Assembly: GCA_002335605.1 (NCBI GenBank)
Contig: BEDY01000004.1
Coordinates: 744,001-808,000 of the forward strand
DNA: 64,000 nt
DNA from: Prillingera fragicola
Taxonomy: Eukaryota > Basidiomycota > Tremellomycetes > Trichosporonales > Trichosporonaceae
Direction of reading: 5' to 3'
Made by a program: the position numbers and the translations under genes. Shown in pieces: positions 51,724 to 62,329 of this stretch. How positions within the stretch are numbered: the stretch's first letter is position 1; every line of letters starts with the position of its first letter. The notes beneath the pieces were generated by a model. It did not search any database, had not been told where the DNA came from, and saw nothing but the letters and a program-made list of their open reading frames with translations.

Positions 51724-54499
51724 AGAGACTGGGTGTTTGTGGGGTGTTTGAAACTTGTAATATCTATGCCATATCATTGCTACCGGACTGTGTGCACGGG
51801 ACACTGCTTCGACTGACATTGCACCACCGGCCACCGCGCGCCAGGACAGGCACTCCTCGCTTCACTGCATCGTCGTCCCTTTGCAGAAATGTACGCGTTC
51901 ACTGGAACTCACGTGTGTCGTGGGGGCACGTACTCGCGACTACTAGAGGAGCAGTAGGTGTGCGTTTGTGGCTGACAAGTAGATGTGGCGACACAGGATT
52001 TGCCAGTGTGTGTGATCTGGGCGCGCATGTGTGCATCAGGGATGATCAGCACCTTGCTTCGGTTCTCAATGTTTACACAGCCAAGCCCCGCGCTGTTGCG
52101 GCCATACTCTCCGGATCCACGGACAAAACTAGCCCAGCTGCACAGCAGACCACGCCGGCGACGCCGCTGCCAAGCCGAGTCGAGAGCCTCGGTCTTGGCC
52201 CGACTGTGGGAGAGCGGCCTTCTCCCGATCAGCATGCACTTGCATAGGTAGACACGGCCCCAGGGCAGTACACATGCATACGGCTGCATCAGCGGAGGGT
52301 TTACGACGTGCACACCCGAGCCGAGCCAAGGAGTCACGCCGACTGCCGATTCATGTCCTGCCACGTCCACTCGGCATGGCTGGCGGCCTCGCCAAGCACC
52401 ACCCGGAAAGAGCGACCTCGGCCACTACCGCGCAAGCAACGACAGCCTCGGGTTGAGCCTCGGTCTGCAGCGGCAGTTGCCACGACATGACTGGCCAGGG
52501 GACGGCAGGCGGGAAGGGGTGGACGCGACTGCGCGCTGGCGACGTGGATGGCAGAACCTTATTCGTGCCATTCGTGGGTGGTTAATGCTGGCACGGGGTG
52601 AGACGTTGGAATACCGAGGTCAGTCACGTCTGGGGCTTGTTCTTTCGAGTTTCTTAGACGTTTGCCATGTTTTGTTGATTGCGGCGGAGATGAGCATGCA
52701 GGACCTCGACCTCGATGTAGCGAGGTGACCTCGCTTGCTGGCTAGGCTTTCCAGCGGGAGTGCGCTGAAAGCCACCGATACACCTATGGACAGAGCATTG
52801 TGAATCGAGGGCCCAGTGATAGCTTAGGGAACGTGCCGTGCAGCGGGTACCAACGTACCAAGACCCCGGATGCTGACTTGTGCAGTCGGGTGAATTGCTT
52901 GGATGCTCAATCGTTCACGCTGTTGCTTGTTTATGTGGTAGCTGCTGACACATGGCAAACATTACAGCATGGACAGTGTGCTTGTGCAACTTGTTTAGTG
53001 TCGTTGCCAAGGGAAGGTGGTTGATCTGATCGGCATCGTGTTGATTGCCACCAGAACATGTCACAGACACCCGAGGCTCACGAGAGAGCTCGATGCCGCG
53101 GAGTATTACACGGCTCAGCTAGTCATACCAGCATTACTGACAGGGGTGCAAGCTACGAGAACTGCGGCGGCAGTAGCATGGTGAGGGCTGTCGCGTTGCA
53201 AGAGCAAGGTGGAAGACGCGCATGCCAGACAATAGACGCGACAGGAGGGAGGTTAAGTGGTGGGAGGATATACACAGAGACGCGTCTCCTTGTCAGGGGT
53301 GCAGGACCGAGTTTTACCCTGATGACTGAGGACTTGGGGGGAGAGCCCAGAGCCCAGACACTTTTAACGTCCTCTGCTCTCCCGCCTTGAACGTGTGCAG
53401 CAGTAGTCACGGCAAAGATGACAAGCAGGGGCTCGAGCCAGTCTCCCCGGACGAGGTTTGGTCCCTGCTGCCTCCCTCACCCAGCATGCCCAGCATGCCA
53501 GCATGCCAGCAGGACCCTCTCCTCTGGCAGGGGCAGTAGCTGCAGAGGGGAGCGCGCGTGCACCACGCTGCCCAGACACACACTGCGCTCACTGATCACT
53601 GTACAGCTGCTCGCTGGCTGGGCTGGTCGTCGTGGTGCACCTTCCCTCACTGCTGCTGCTACACTACACCCACCCACCCCAGTTTCATCATCCTTTCATC
53701 ACTTTAACCCCTTCCCTCACCCCTTTGTCCCTGCACCTCTACTCTACAGCAACAGCGACCAGCAGCAGCAGCAACGCACGCACATTGCTGAACGCTGCAT
53801 CCGAACAGACCCCCACGCTCGAGGAACACGATACAGACTTCTGGTCGAGCAGTGCGCGCGCGTGTCACGGAACTATCCTGTGCCCACTGTGCACACCCAC
53901 CACCCGCCGTCACAACCCCCACTCTCCCACTTCCCACAACGACCACTAGCACGTTACTACATTCGTCGTCCGTCAACACCTGCACTCTCCCCTCCCCCTC
54001 GCCCCCCTCACCGCCGACAGCGCCCACCTCGCTCGCTCAAGTTCGACGCGTCCTGGGCATTCGCTTGTGCTCAACCCCCCGCCACTTCCGACCTTCCCTG
54101 TACGACTAAAGGGACCTCTTGTCCAAAGCCTCCAAAGCACGCACGGCGGCGGCCATAGCGGGGTGCGCGTAGCACACGCACGACCACAATCTTGACATTG
54201 TCGGCAACGAGCGCGCAGAGCTGATTGTCGAGAGCGAACGCACTCTCCACGCCCACACGGCACACCGCCTTTCGCGCCCTCGTAGCTCTAGCTCGAGCCA
54301 GATCTCTTTCCTGGCATCTTGGTCTTGCTCTTCCCTACAGCCGGCCCTCCCCTACCTGTGGGACACTTTCCCTCGTCTCGTCCACGCAAAGCTATCCACA
54401 ACACACGGTGCGTGGCCGTGCCGTCACCGCCTGTAGCACCGCACTCGCCACGCTGGCGCTACAACCTCGACACGACCCTTAAGACGACGCGCGACGACC
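51724..54499. other. 2.8 kb region without recognised gene
   Basis: Largest gap in the window. The 51.8-53.4 kb part shows no coding bias, no tRNA-like box and no repeat. From about 53.6 kb on it is rich in pyrimidines (CCCACC, CCTTCC, CTCACC), probably the long leader and promoter of the RhoGAP gene. A 246-codon open frame at 53418-54158 has low complexity and no family resemblance. A non-coding transcript cannot be excluded. Confidence 0.55.
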
Positions 54500-57400
54500 A
54501 TGACAGCAGTCAACGTCCCGCTCGCACCTATTGCGGCAGACAGTCTCCGTCCAACCTCTCACAGGCAATCGCTCGCAAACGGATCGACGGCAACCCCTCC
54601 TCGTGAAGCGAGCGATGCCTTGTCTACCATGTCTTCTCTCACCGACATGGAGGCGCGCTGCGGCGGCTGCCGCAATGTCATAGATCAGGACAATGGTGGA
54701 ATAGTTGTTGCATTTGGGTAAGTGGCTGGAGCGATGGGCGGTTCGACGGTGGCGGGGTTGCTGACACATCATCCAGCTCCTCATTATGGCATGTCGACTG
54801 CTTTCGTTGCGCAAAGTGCAAGGAAAAGGTTTCCGCAGACACAAACTTGTTGCTTCTCTCAGATGGCAGCCCAGTATGCGGCAACTGCTCTTACCAGGTG
54901 TGTATGCGTAGAGCTGGTTGCTGCCTGCAAGCGCGTCCGCTGACACCCCCAAGTGTTTCGTGTGCAAAAAGGCCATCACAGAAGAGGCCATTATGACCGG
55001 CGACGAGTCGTATCACGCACAATGCTTTACATGTCGCACTTGCAAGCGCCGCATAGAAGAGCTCGTCTTTGCGAAGACGACCCAAGGCATTTACTGCATG
55101 GTGAGCCAGAACCTTTGCCAAGGCAGCGTGGACTTGCACTGACCCACAGTCGTGTCACAATGACCGCGTTGCGAGGAGTCGACGCCATGCTGAGGCTAAA
55201 CGACAGCGCGCCGCACGCAAGGAGCGTGAGCGTGAGGAGGCCGAGCGTCGCCGTTCCCAAGATGCTCTTTCGCAGAGCCCGGGTATTGCGGCCAGTACCA
55301 CTTCAACCTCATTGAGTGTTTTGACAGCGACGTCGTGCGCAAGTTCAGAAACAGCGGTCTCATCACGCACAGAAAAGCGCAAATCCGTAGAACGGGCGGC
55401 TTCGACCTCACCCACAGCTCCAACAGCGGCCCAGCGCTATTCGGCGGAGCAGATGGCTGAGCAACGCACTCGTTCCATAGACAGGACTCTTGGAGCAACG
55501 AGCCCCGTTCCCCGTGGATCGTCTCTGTCGCCGTCACCTGCACCTAGTCGCCAAAACACGGGCGAGGGCACACCTACACCGGGCGGCAACCGCAGCATCC
55601 CATCCTCACCAATGAGAACGACGCCTGCCATGTCACGAGGAGCGTCGACCGACCGCGAAACCTCGAGATCCGCGGCTGGCAGTCCGACACCTCAGACTTC
55701 CGGCTCACTGAACCTGGCAGTTGGCGGCATAGTACCTTCCCCTTCAACTCCTAACCTGGGATCGACGTCACTTGCGCCAACTGCCACCAGGGCGTCGAGT
55801 GGTGGCCCAGGCCTGGGTATTTCTGGCGGTGGCCTCGGCGTGCCCACCAGCAAGGCCGAGAAGCGCCGTTCCATCAACCCTGGCATGATGTTCAACATGG
55901 ATGCCCAGAATGCCACTCTCGTGGCAGAGCCCAGGGCGCCATCGCCTCTGCGTGCGTCGTTCAACGACAAGGCGCAGCCAGCAGAGCCCAGGTCGCCCCC
56001 CGCGGCTGTCAATGCCCTTGCCCAGTCACCTTCACCACAGTCGAGTGGCGAAGGAGCAGGCAAGAACCGTGTGGCGTCCCCCGCACTGTCCTCCCCTACC
56101 ATGGCTTCCACGTCTACTGTCGCCTCGTTCCGTACCGCTTCCCCTGTTCCCGAGCACGCCGAGGAGCCACCTACCGAGCCATCCAAGGATGCGGCTAAGA
56201 AGGACGTGCCCAAGAAGGAAGTGGCCAAGAAAACCTCGGCCAGCACTGTCACCTCGCCTGCAAACAAGGACAAGGGCGAGGCCGTCGATGCGAACGGCGA
56301 GAACAAGCCTCTGCCTAGAATCGACGCTCCCGACATACCCATCATGTCGTTCTCGCTCTCTGACCCCGACTTTGCTGTCCTCCTCAAGGAGATGGAATCC
56401 AAAGGCACTGACTCACCTATGAAGAAGACGAAGCCCGCGTTTACAGACTCTGAGTCTGAGCCCGAGACGCCGTCAAAGAAGGGTCGCGCGGGAGACATGC
56501 CCGACAAGGCAGGGATGCCACGCAGCCACGCCATTGACCTTTTGGCAAACGGTGATCAGGAGGGTGGATCCTCGGGGTCCATCACCCCTTCGGCATCTCG
56601 TTCGTTGCTGTCACCGAAGGACAACACGGTAGCTGCTGGAGGTACATTACGGCGCCGTGCGTCGGCAGAGTCGACCCTTTCTGTCCGTATGGAGCAAGAT
56701 TCGGCGTTCCACACGCTGTCCGACCTCGTGGCCACTGCTCAGTCTACCGACCAGTCGCAGGTGTCGGTGGACCTGACCGTGCTTCAGGATGTCATCCGCG
56801 AGCACGATGCATTGAGGACTGCCGCTGTCACGCTCAAGACCAAGTACTCTGGTGCAAAGGTGAGCTCATCAGCACCGCAAGCAAGAACTGACAAGAAGCG
56901 TACAAGCCAGCAATACAGCGAGGGTCTTACCGTGGCCGGCGAAGAGTACGACAAGGAAGTTGCTATGCGCCGCGAGCTCGAGGCCGAGGTCATTCGTCTT
57001 CGTGCCCAGGTTCACAGCCAGACTGCTCGGCTTTCGGTCATCTCGAGTGACGAGCGTCGCGCAGAAAACATGCGCAGGCGGTCTCACGACCTGGCGAGCA
57101 GCCTTACCGGCCTCGAGCGTGACATTGCTCGGCTGCGTACCCAGCGTGATGTCTCTCTTGCCGAGGTCGAGGAGCTGGCGGCTCGCAAGGGCGATGTCCC
57201 CGGTAACGCCGAGGAGGCTGCCTCCAAGCTTGGTCGTTCGCTCACCCGCCGCCTTGACAAGATCAAGGAGGAGTACCGTGACGAGCTCAACCCGCTCTCC
57301 ACACACCGCGAGGAGCTGCAGCGTGAGATTGACGAGCTTCGCGAGACCCGCGAACAGTTCCTCGAGGAGTCGACTTCGCTGGCTGCCAAGAACGAGGAGC

Positions 57401-58640
57401 TTGCCGAGCTCAACTCACAGCTCACCAGGCAGACCGAGATCATGCAGGACGCGCTGGCGCGTCGCTCGCCTTCGACGGCCAGCCCGCTCAACACCGTCAA
57501 GGGGGTGCGTGGCCACCCTTCGGGCAGCCCGTCTATGTCCTCACTCGCTACTACGGCGCTGCAAGACGTACCCGAGGAGACGGCGCGTGTCATCCGCGTT
57601 CCCAAGCCCGAGCCCATTGAGGCTGCTCCTGCTCGCAGGTTCAAGTGGATTGGAAAGGCGTCCAAACCCGAAGGCTCTGGCGACAAGCTCCTGGCTGTCT
57701 CCAAGGGCGGCGACAAGGACCGCAAGAACCGTCCTACGACCGAGGTCGGCGTTCGCGAGCACATGTTCCAGCAGCACAGCACAATGCGTCTCGGACGCTG
57801 CGAGCTTTGCCAGGAGAAGATGTGGGGTCTGCAGGAAGTCAAGTGCGCTTCGTGTGGTATCATTTGCCACTCCAAGTGCGCCGACAAGCTGTCCAAGATG
57901 TGCTCGGGCAGTCTGCGCAAGGAGGACGACGGTCCTCTTCCCCCGTCCATGTTCGGCCGCGACCTCGCCGAGCAGGCTGTCGCCGACAAGGCCCCCGTGC
58001 CCGTCATTGTCACCAAGTGTATCCGCGCCGTCGAGGCCAACGGTATGGAGTACGAGGGCATCTACCGCAAGACCGGAGGCTCGTCGCAGACCAAGGCCGT
58101 CACGCAGCTGTTTGAGCGCGGACAGTATGACAAGTTTGACCTCACGAATGTCGATTCGTTCAACGACATTAGCGCTGTCACATCGGTCCTCAAGACCTAC
58201 TTCCGCCAGCTGCCCGATCCACTTCTCACGCACCAGCTCCACGAAAGCTTTGTCGCCGCAGCGAGTGAGTACCTCTGCTGTAACTGAAAAAAACTTTGCT
58301 AACCGAACAGACATTCGCGACCCGAGCAACAAGCACCAGGCGTTGTGCGCGCTTCTCAGCGAGCTCCCGGACAACAACTATAACACGCTCAAGGTGCTTA
58401 TGCTCCACCTGAACCGTGTCACCGCCAAGAGCGAGGTGAATCTCATGACCAGCCAGAACCTTGGTGTCGTCTTTGGACGTGAGTACTGGCGGCTGTCTAC
58501 CGAACTATACTGACTCTCCAGCGACCCTCCTTCGCTCGTCCGACCCCGGTCGCGAGTTTGGCGACATGGCCGGCAAGGCCCTCAGCGTGCAGTGGATGGT
58601 CGACAACGCGCCGACCGTCTTCATGGACGACGATGAGTAA
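54500..58640 (+). CDS. LIM-LIM-C1-RhoGAP protein, Rga1/Rga2 type (about 1290 aa)
   Basis: Exons 54500-54717, 54777-54897, 54954-55100, 55150-58264, 58311-58478 and 58522-58640, 1296 codons. An additional 36-base in-frame intron at 56860-56895 is likely, giving 1283 aa. Two LIM domains at the N-terminus (from CGGC at 54; CFVC at 114 to SCHND at 163) follow each other. A long Ser/Thr/Pro-rich region comes next, then a coiled coil (RLRTQRDVSLAEVEELAARK region). A C1 zinc domain begins near 1033 (HMFQQHSTMRLGRCELC). RhoGAP is about 1096-1285, with the arginine finger in EGIYRKTGG and NLGVVFGPTLLRSS. Fungal proteins of this layout act as GTPase-activating proteins for Cdc42/Rho in polarity. The protein seems complete. 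Confidence 0.92.
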
Positions 58641-59105
58641 ACGCCCCCGGCGATTCAAAACAAGAGCTGCCTGCAGCTCCCTATCCGACCCACCTGAACC
58701 ATCATCCTTTCAGACTCTTTACGACCCCGACCCTACCACGTGCGAAACGTGCTGTACCCACCCCGCACACCTATACTCTTACTCTAGCTAGCCCCCGAGC
58801 CCTGTGTCTGTCGAGGCTCGCGGAGGTACCTGTCAACATATGCATGATGATTCGCCCTACTGCTGCTCGCAAATGACCGCAACTGCTTGGGTGTAGAGTT
58901 CCAGGTCAAGCTTCGCAGCCTCGTTTTATCAAAGAGCAAGCCAGATACCAAGAAGCATCAGCTCTTAATAGCACACGCAGCAGCCCATGCCAGTTGATAC
59001 AACATGCCATAATGCAAGTAGTCTACGAAGTCGCGCCTCTGTTTCGCACGAGGCAACGCCACTCCAAAGCTCAAAAGCGCTCTACTCCCACCCGACGCTC
59101 GCACG
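58641..59105. other. Intergenic, convergent
   Basis: 465 bases between the stop codons of the RhoGAP gene and SPT4; no gene was seen. Confidence 0.5.
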
Positions 59106-59346
59106 CTACAACTCCTCGACGGCGTCGCGGGGGCGGTACATGCCGCCACGCTGCTCAATGGCGTCAATCACGTCCTGTGGTGGGCGGCCTGTGACGCGGA
59201 CGGCGTAGAGGCCTCGCTTCTTCTTGTCTGAGGTGTGAGCTCGGTTCCGGCGCCGTGCGAACTGAGCCCAGCTGTGGTTATATGTACAACTCATTGGTCA
59301 TGGCAGTTCTCGCCAGCCAGACTTGCTACAGACGCAGTAGACTGGT

Positions 59347-59380
<34 letters not shown>

Positions 59381-59718
59381 ACCGATACGCTGCCAGCGAG
59401 CGACCCAGCTCTCCTCAGGCTCCATCATGGCGATCATACCGTCGTAGATTGTCGAGGTGCACTCGGCGACGCGCTCGTGGGAGCCACGCATCTGGAGTGC
59501 TGTCAGCACTGTGCAAACGAAGATGATTGAGGGCCAGGTGAGGGTTGACGCGAGGTTGAACACAGCAACCACCACAATGCGTGGAGGAGACGACTTACTT
59601 CGACGACGTCTTCACAGTTGGGGCAACCCGAGTCGACAAAGTCCTTGAGAGGCTGCAGAATCGAGCAGACGAGACATGCTCGCAGAACGGCCTGGCGAGT
59701 TCCTCCTTTGGGCGGCAT
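59106..59718 (-). CDS. SPT4: Transcription elongation factor Spt4 (116 aa)
   Basis: Exons on the minus strand: 59599-59718, 59383-59491 and 59106-59227, 117 codons. The zinc finger has Cys15, Cys18, Cys32 and Cys35 (ACLVC and GCPNC). Then [27 protein letters not shown], the typical Spt5-binding part, and [12 protein letters not shown]. Spt4 with Spt5 forms DSIF and travels with RNA polymerase II. The size is normal for fungi. The second intron (155 nt) begins GTGAGT and runs straight into 30 C (30 G on the plus strand), an extreme homopolymer. It is divergent from SNU66 with 200 bases between start codons. Confidence 0.94.
59347..59376. repeat. Poly-G run of 30 bases
   Basis: Thirty G in a row on the plus strand; in the SPT4 transcript this is 30 C directly after the donor of the second intron. 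Length may vary or be uncertain in sequencing. Confidence 0.85.
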
Positions 59719-59918
59719 TGTGGATTAGATTGGTGTTGTTGAAACGAAGTTGCAGGTGAGCACCTTCGACATTAAGACGAACCTGGCGTGGTAGGCGTGG
59801 AAAATCCGGAAAATAGGCGAGCCAAAATGAGTTGCGCCTTTTGCTTCCGTTTGCCACCCAACTTGCACAAGTTCAACCCTTCGTCGACTCTACGTTCAAG
59901 ATCACAACATCACCCACC
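59719..59918. promoter_or_regulatory. Compact bidirectional promoter, SPT4 / SNU66
   Basis: 200 bases between divergent start codons of an elongation factor and a splicing factor. No TATA box was seen. Confidence 0.5.
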
Positions 59919-62096
59919 ATGCCCGAGCTCATCGTCCGAGACTCGCTCACTCTCGAGGAGACGAACAAGAACCGCATCAGCCTCGGTCTCAAGCCCATCG
60001 GCGTCGACGTTGAGGGCAGCGATGACGAGGACGCTCCTCCCGATCAGGATGCGATCGCCGAGGCCAACTTTGAGGAGCGGCGGTTGGCGATGAAGCGCGA
60101 AAAGGAGGAGCGCGAGCTCAAGGAAAAGATGGATCGTCTGAAAAACCAGCGCGAGCTCAAGAAGAAGCTTACTGGTGCGACTCTCGGCGACGCGAGCAAA
60201 GACGACGGGTTGAGCGCAAAGGACTGGGCCCGCAAGCTCAAGAAGCGCAGCGCAAAACGCGAGGCCGATATGGCCGCGAGGCGGCAGCGGGAGATGGACG
60301 AGGCGGACAAGATTGCCTACGATGAAGGAGATCTCACTGGCATCAAGGTTGCGCACGACGCCGAAGACTTCCAGGAGGGCGAGGACATTGTGCTCACGCT
60401 CAAGGACTCGGGTGTTCTGGGCGGTGACGAGGACGAGCTGCAAAACGTCAACTTGGCCGACTACGAAAAGGACAAGGCCGCTAAGGAACGCAAGCGCAAG
60501 GCCAATGAGACGTACACTGGCTACGACGACGGCGAGTTCGAGGAGGGACGCATTGGACAAAAGTCGGACGTGTTGTCAAAATACGACGACGAGTTCTCGA
60601 CTGGAGCGACCAAGTCGGAGGGATTCCGATTGGGAGCACCTGTGGAGAAAAAGGCCAAAGTCATCGATGACGACGTCGAGATGTTTGGCGCCGAGCCTGC
60701 CGTCAAGATTAAACTCGGCTTGGACTTTGCGAGTGAGTACCACGCCACATGGGCCATGCTGACCGGCCCAGAGGGTATCGAGGTCTCTGATTACATGCAG
60801 GAGGGTGACAAGGGGTTCAAAGTAAAGGTGCGTGATCAGGCGTCTGCGATGTCCAATGCTGACGCAAAGCAGAAGAGGAGGGCCAAGAAGTCGACCCGCA
60901 AGGCCGAGGTGGAGGACGATGACATGGATGTCGATCCCGCAGGACCGACCTTCAGCAAACGCATTGTTGGCGATGGACCGGATAATCTCGTCGATGACGA
61001 AGACTTGCAAGCTGCACTTGCCCGCTCACGTCGTGAGAATGCAAAGAAGAAGCCCAAGGCCAAGCCCGAGGACCTGGCTGCAAGGAGTACGTATGAAGAA
61101 GGTTGTATTGATGACGGAGCTGACATCTCAGTTGCTAAACAAAAGGCCGAGGACGAGGCCGCGGTCAAAGAGGAGGACAACGACGACGGCGACGACGGAC
61201 GAATCACTTTTGACGAGACATCCGAGTTTGTGCGCAACGTGACTGCCGAGTCACGCGCGGCTCCCGTCAAGGCAGCAAGGACACGAACTGCCTCGCCTGC
61301 GGCTGGACCGAGCACCGACGTCCCAGTCACGGTCAAGGTGGAGCGTGTTGAGGAGGATGGGGATGCCGCCATGTCTGACGATGATGACGAGGATGATGAG
61401 GCACTTGCCGAGATGGCCGCACGCGAAGGTCTCTCCATTGCCGAGTACCGCGAGCGCATCGACGCGCAAATGCAAGAGCTTTCGGATCTCAACTCTGAGA
61501 ACGTCACCGATGCACCCGAGGCTGAGGCTGTCGTCTCGCAGGGTATGGGCAGCGTGCTCTCCATGCTGCGCAACTCGGGATCACTCGAGAAGCGCTCTGC
61601 CGCCGACGAGGCCAAGGAACGTCAACAGAAGCAGCATGACCTTTGGATGGCCGACTACAAGCGTCGCCAAGCCGAGCGCGAGCTGGAGCGCATCAAGGCT
61701 CGCGGAGGCAACAAGGACCAGGCGCAGCGCGAGTACGAGAACCGTCTTCGCGAGCAGTCCGACGCGCGCGAGGCCCTCCAGATCTTCAAGGACTACAAGC
61801 CCGACGTCAACATTGTGTACCACGACGAGTTTGGCCGCCAGATGACGCCCAAGGAGGCTTGGAAGAGCTTGTCGCACAAGTTCCACGGCAAGACTAGTGG
61901 TCGTATGAAGACAGAGAAGCGTCTGCGCAAGATCGAGGAAGAGCGCAAGCAGTACGCCATGGCTGCTGGCGACACGCCGACGGGTATGGGTGATGCGTTT
62001 GCGCGTCGCCAGCAGAAGACGGGTGAGGCGTTCATGGTGCTCAGTGCCGGTAACAAGGCGAGCGTGCAGAAGGACACAAAGGGCAAGCGCCGCTAG
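59919..62096 (+). CDS. SNU66: U4/U6.U5 tri-snRNP protein Snu66/SART1 (725 aa unspliced, 683 spliced)
   Basis: One open frame of 726 codons from the ATG at 59919; an in-frame upstream ATG at 59832 is less likely. The N-terminal half has SLTLEETNKNRISLGLKPI and KDWARKLKKRSAKREADMA, both SART-1 family marks; the C-terminal end has KPDVNIVYHDEFGRQMTPKE, FHGKTSGRMKTEKRLRKIEEE and GMGDAFARRQQKTGEAFMVL. Snu66 joins the tri-snRNP in spliceosome activation. Three candidate introns have good donors and acceptors: 60733-60771 (39 nt), 60828-60869 (42) and 61087-61131 (45). Each is a multiple of three without a stop, so the frame stays open either way. Splicing them gives better agreement with the family, for example SDYMQEGDKGFKVK joined to KRRAKK. 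Confidence 0.92.
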   Translation: MPELIVRDSLTLEETNKNRISLGLKPIGVDVEGSDDEDAPPDQDAIAEANFEERRLAMKREKEERELKEKMDRLKNQRELKKKLTGATLGDASKDDGLSAKDWARKLKKRSAKREADMAARRQREMDEADKIAYDEGDLTGIKVAHDAEDFQEGEDIVLTLKDSGVLGGDEDELQNVNLADYEKDKAAKERKRKANETYTGYDDGEFEEGRIGQKSDVLSKYDDEFSTGATKSEGFRLGAPVEKKAKVIDDDVEMFGAEPAVKIKLGLDFASEYHATWAMLTGPEGIEVSDYMQEGDKGFKVKVRDQASAMSNADAKQKRRAKKSTRKAEVEDDDMDVDPAGPTFSKRIVGDGPDNLVDDEDLQAALARSRRENAKKKPKAKPEDLAARSTYEEGCIDDGADISVAKQKAEDEAAVKEEDNDDGDDGRITFDETSEFVRNVTAESRAAPVKAARTRTASPAAGPSTDVPVTVKVERVEEDGDAAMSDDDDEDDEALAEMAAREGLSIAEYRERIDAQMQELSDLNSENVTDAPEAEAVVSQGMGSVLSMLRNSGSLEKRSAADEAKERQQKQHDLWMADYKRRQAERELERIKARGGNKDQAQREYENRLREQSDAREALQIFKDYKPDVNIVYHDEFGRQMTPKEAWKSLSHKFHGKTSGRMKTEKRLRKIEEERKQYAMAAGDTPTGMGDAFARRQQKTGEAFMVLSAGNKASVQKDTKGKRR

Positions 62097-62329
62097 GTGT
62101 CGTTAGATCTCATTGCATATGTATCACTGTGTGAGAGGAGTTCCAGTTAGTAGTTCACAGCCGCAGCACATTAAATAAGCCAATGTATGGCATCGGTAGT
62201 ACATTTATTGGAGGGCATGCTATTTTTCTTCGGATATGCACGGAATGGACAATCCGGGGTGTCGATGATGTGGGTTTTGATGGTGATTGGTGAGAGTCGA
62301 GAGGCAGCCAGCGTGTCAAGCGCGGTAGC

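Noticed and set aside
49678..51834. 718-codon open frame antisense to the DAK-type kinase
   Set aside because: It mirrors the kinase exons; strong G/C at third positions leaves the antisense frame free of stops. No family resemblance.
53418..54158. 246-codon open frame upstream of the RhoGAP gene
   Set aside because: Composition is repetitive Pro/His/Ser/Arg from a pyrimidine-rich leader; no conserved motif and no splice context.
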